DNA of 6,155 nucleotides, taken from positions 1-6,155 of the forward strand of contig JAUSKE010000114.1 in NCBI GenBank assembly GCA_030649435.1, in the 5' to 3' direction. Below are positions 6,096 to 6,155 of the stretch, piece by piece (the stretch's first letter is position 1; every line of letters begins with the position of its first letter). The notes under the pieces were generated by a model. That model had not been told where the DNA came from, searched no databases, and was given only the letters and a program-made list of their open reading frames with translations. Origin of the DNA: Deltaproteobacteria bacterium. Its GTDB lineage: Bacteria; UBA10199; JACPAL01; JACOUP01. The translations under genes and the position numbers were made by a program.

Positions 6096-6155
6096 ATGAC
6101 CTTAGTTTACGCCCCCTCGATCAAAAAACAACAATTACTTATCAACATGATAATT
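6096..6155 (-). other. A/T-rich region upstream of the secreted-protein pair
   Basis: Sixty bases to the window edge contain no reading frame. On the minus strand the distal part is A/T-rich with a T6 run, then a G5 run and TAAGG, the likely ribosome binding site for the ATG at 6095. It probably carries promoter or leader sequence for the tandem pair, but no hexamer pair is convincing enough to call. What lies further upstream is unknown. Confidence 0.35.

Noticed and set aside
6096..6155. Promoter for the secreted-protein pair (TTGTTT, 16 bases, TAAACT on the minus strand)
   Set aside because: The match is weak, and its expected start point would lie past the ribosome binding site, so the arrangement is inconsistent.

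Overview
This window looks like bacterial chromosomal DNA, probably from a Gram-negative organism. All supported genes lie on the minus strand, so transcription runs from right to left. TAA, TAG and TGA all end genes here, which fits the standard genetic code. The lineage cannot be fixed from this window. A short NuoG, together with secreted proteins that join an Ig-like and an Fn3-like domain, would suit a deltaproteobacterium-like or related uncultured group, but that is only an impression.

Left part (1-4262): a compact stretch of an NDH-1 (respiratory complex I) operon, read nuoG, nuoH, nuoJ, nuoK, nuoL. nuoL runs off the left edge. Coupling is tight: the nuoG stop abuts the nuoH start, the nuoJ Shine-Dalgarno overlaps the nuoH stop, and nuoJ and nuoK share an ATGA. 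These genes encode the distal electron-carrying subunit (NuoG), the quinone-site membrane subunit (NuoH) and proton-translocating membrane subunits (NuoJ, K, L). The usual nuoI gene is missing between nuoH and nuoJ, although NuoI carries the two 4Fe-4S clusters that link NuoG to the quinone site. It must be encoded elsewhere, or the complex is unusual. NuoG is short (506 residues) but keeps ligands for every cluster, including the optional N7. A perfect 14-bp inverted repeat sits between nuoK and nuoL, where the nuoL ribosome binding site would be expected.

Right part (4337-6095): two tandem paralogous genes for small secreted proteins. Each has a signal peptide, a Gly/Ser/Thr linker, a SbsA-type Ig-like domain and an Fn3-like domain with eight conserved cysteines ending in a C-terminal Cys. 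They sit directly upstream of nuoG, where nuoE/nuoF would normally be. The right-hand copy has an in-frame TAA in its signal peptide and is probably a pseudogene, unless the base is a sequencing error. The left-hand copy is intact.

No RNA gene, CRISPR array, transposase or clear intrinsic terminator was found. I see no convincing novel defence or mobile system. The points of interest are the altered operon layout, the inserted palindrome, and the decaying duplicate of an uncharacterised secreted protein.
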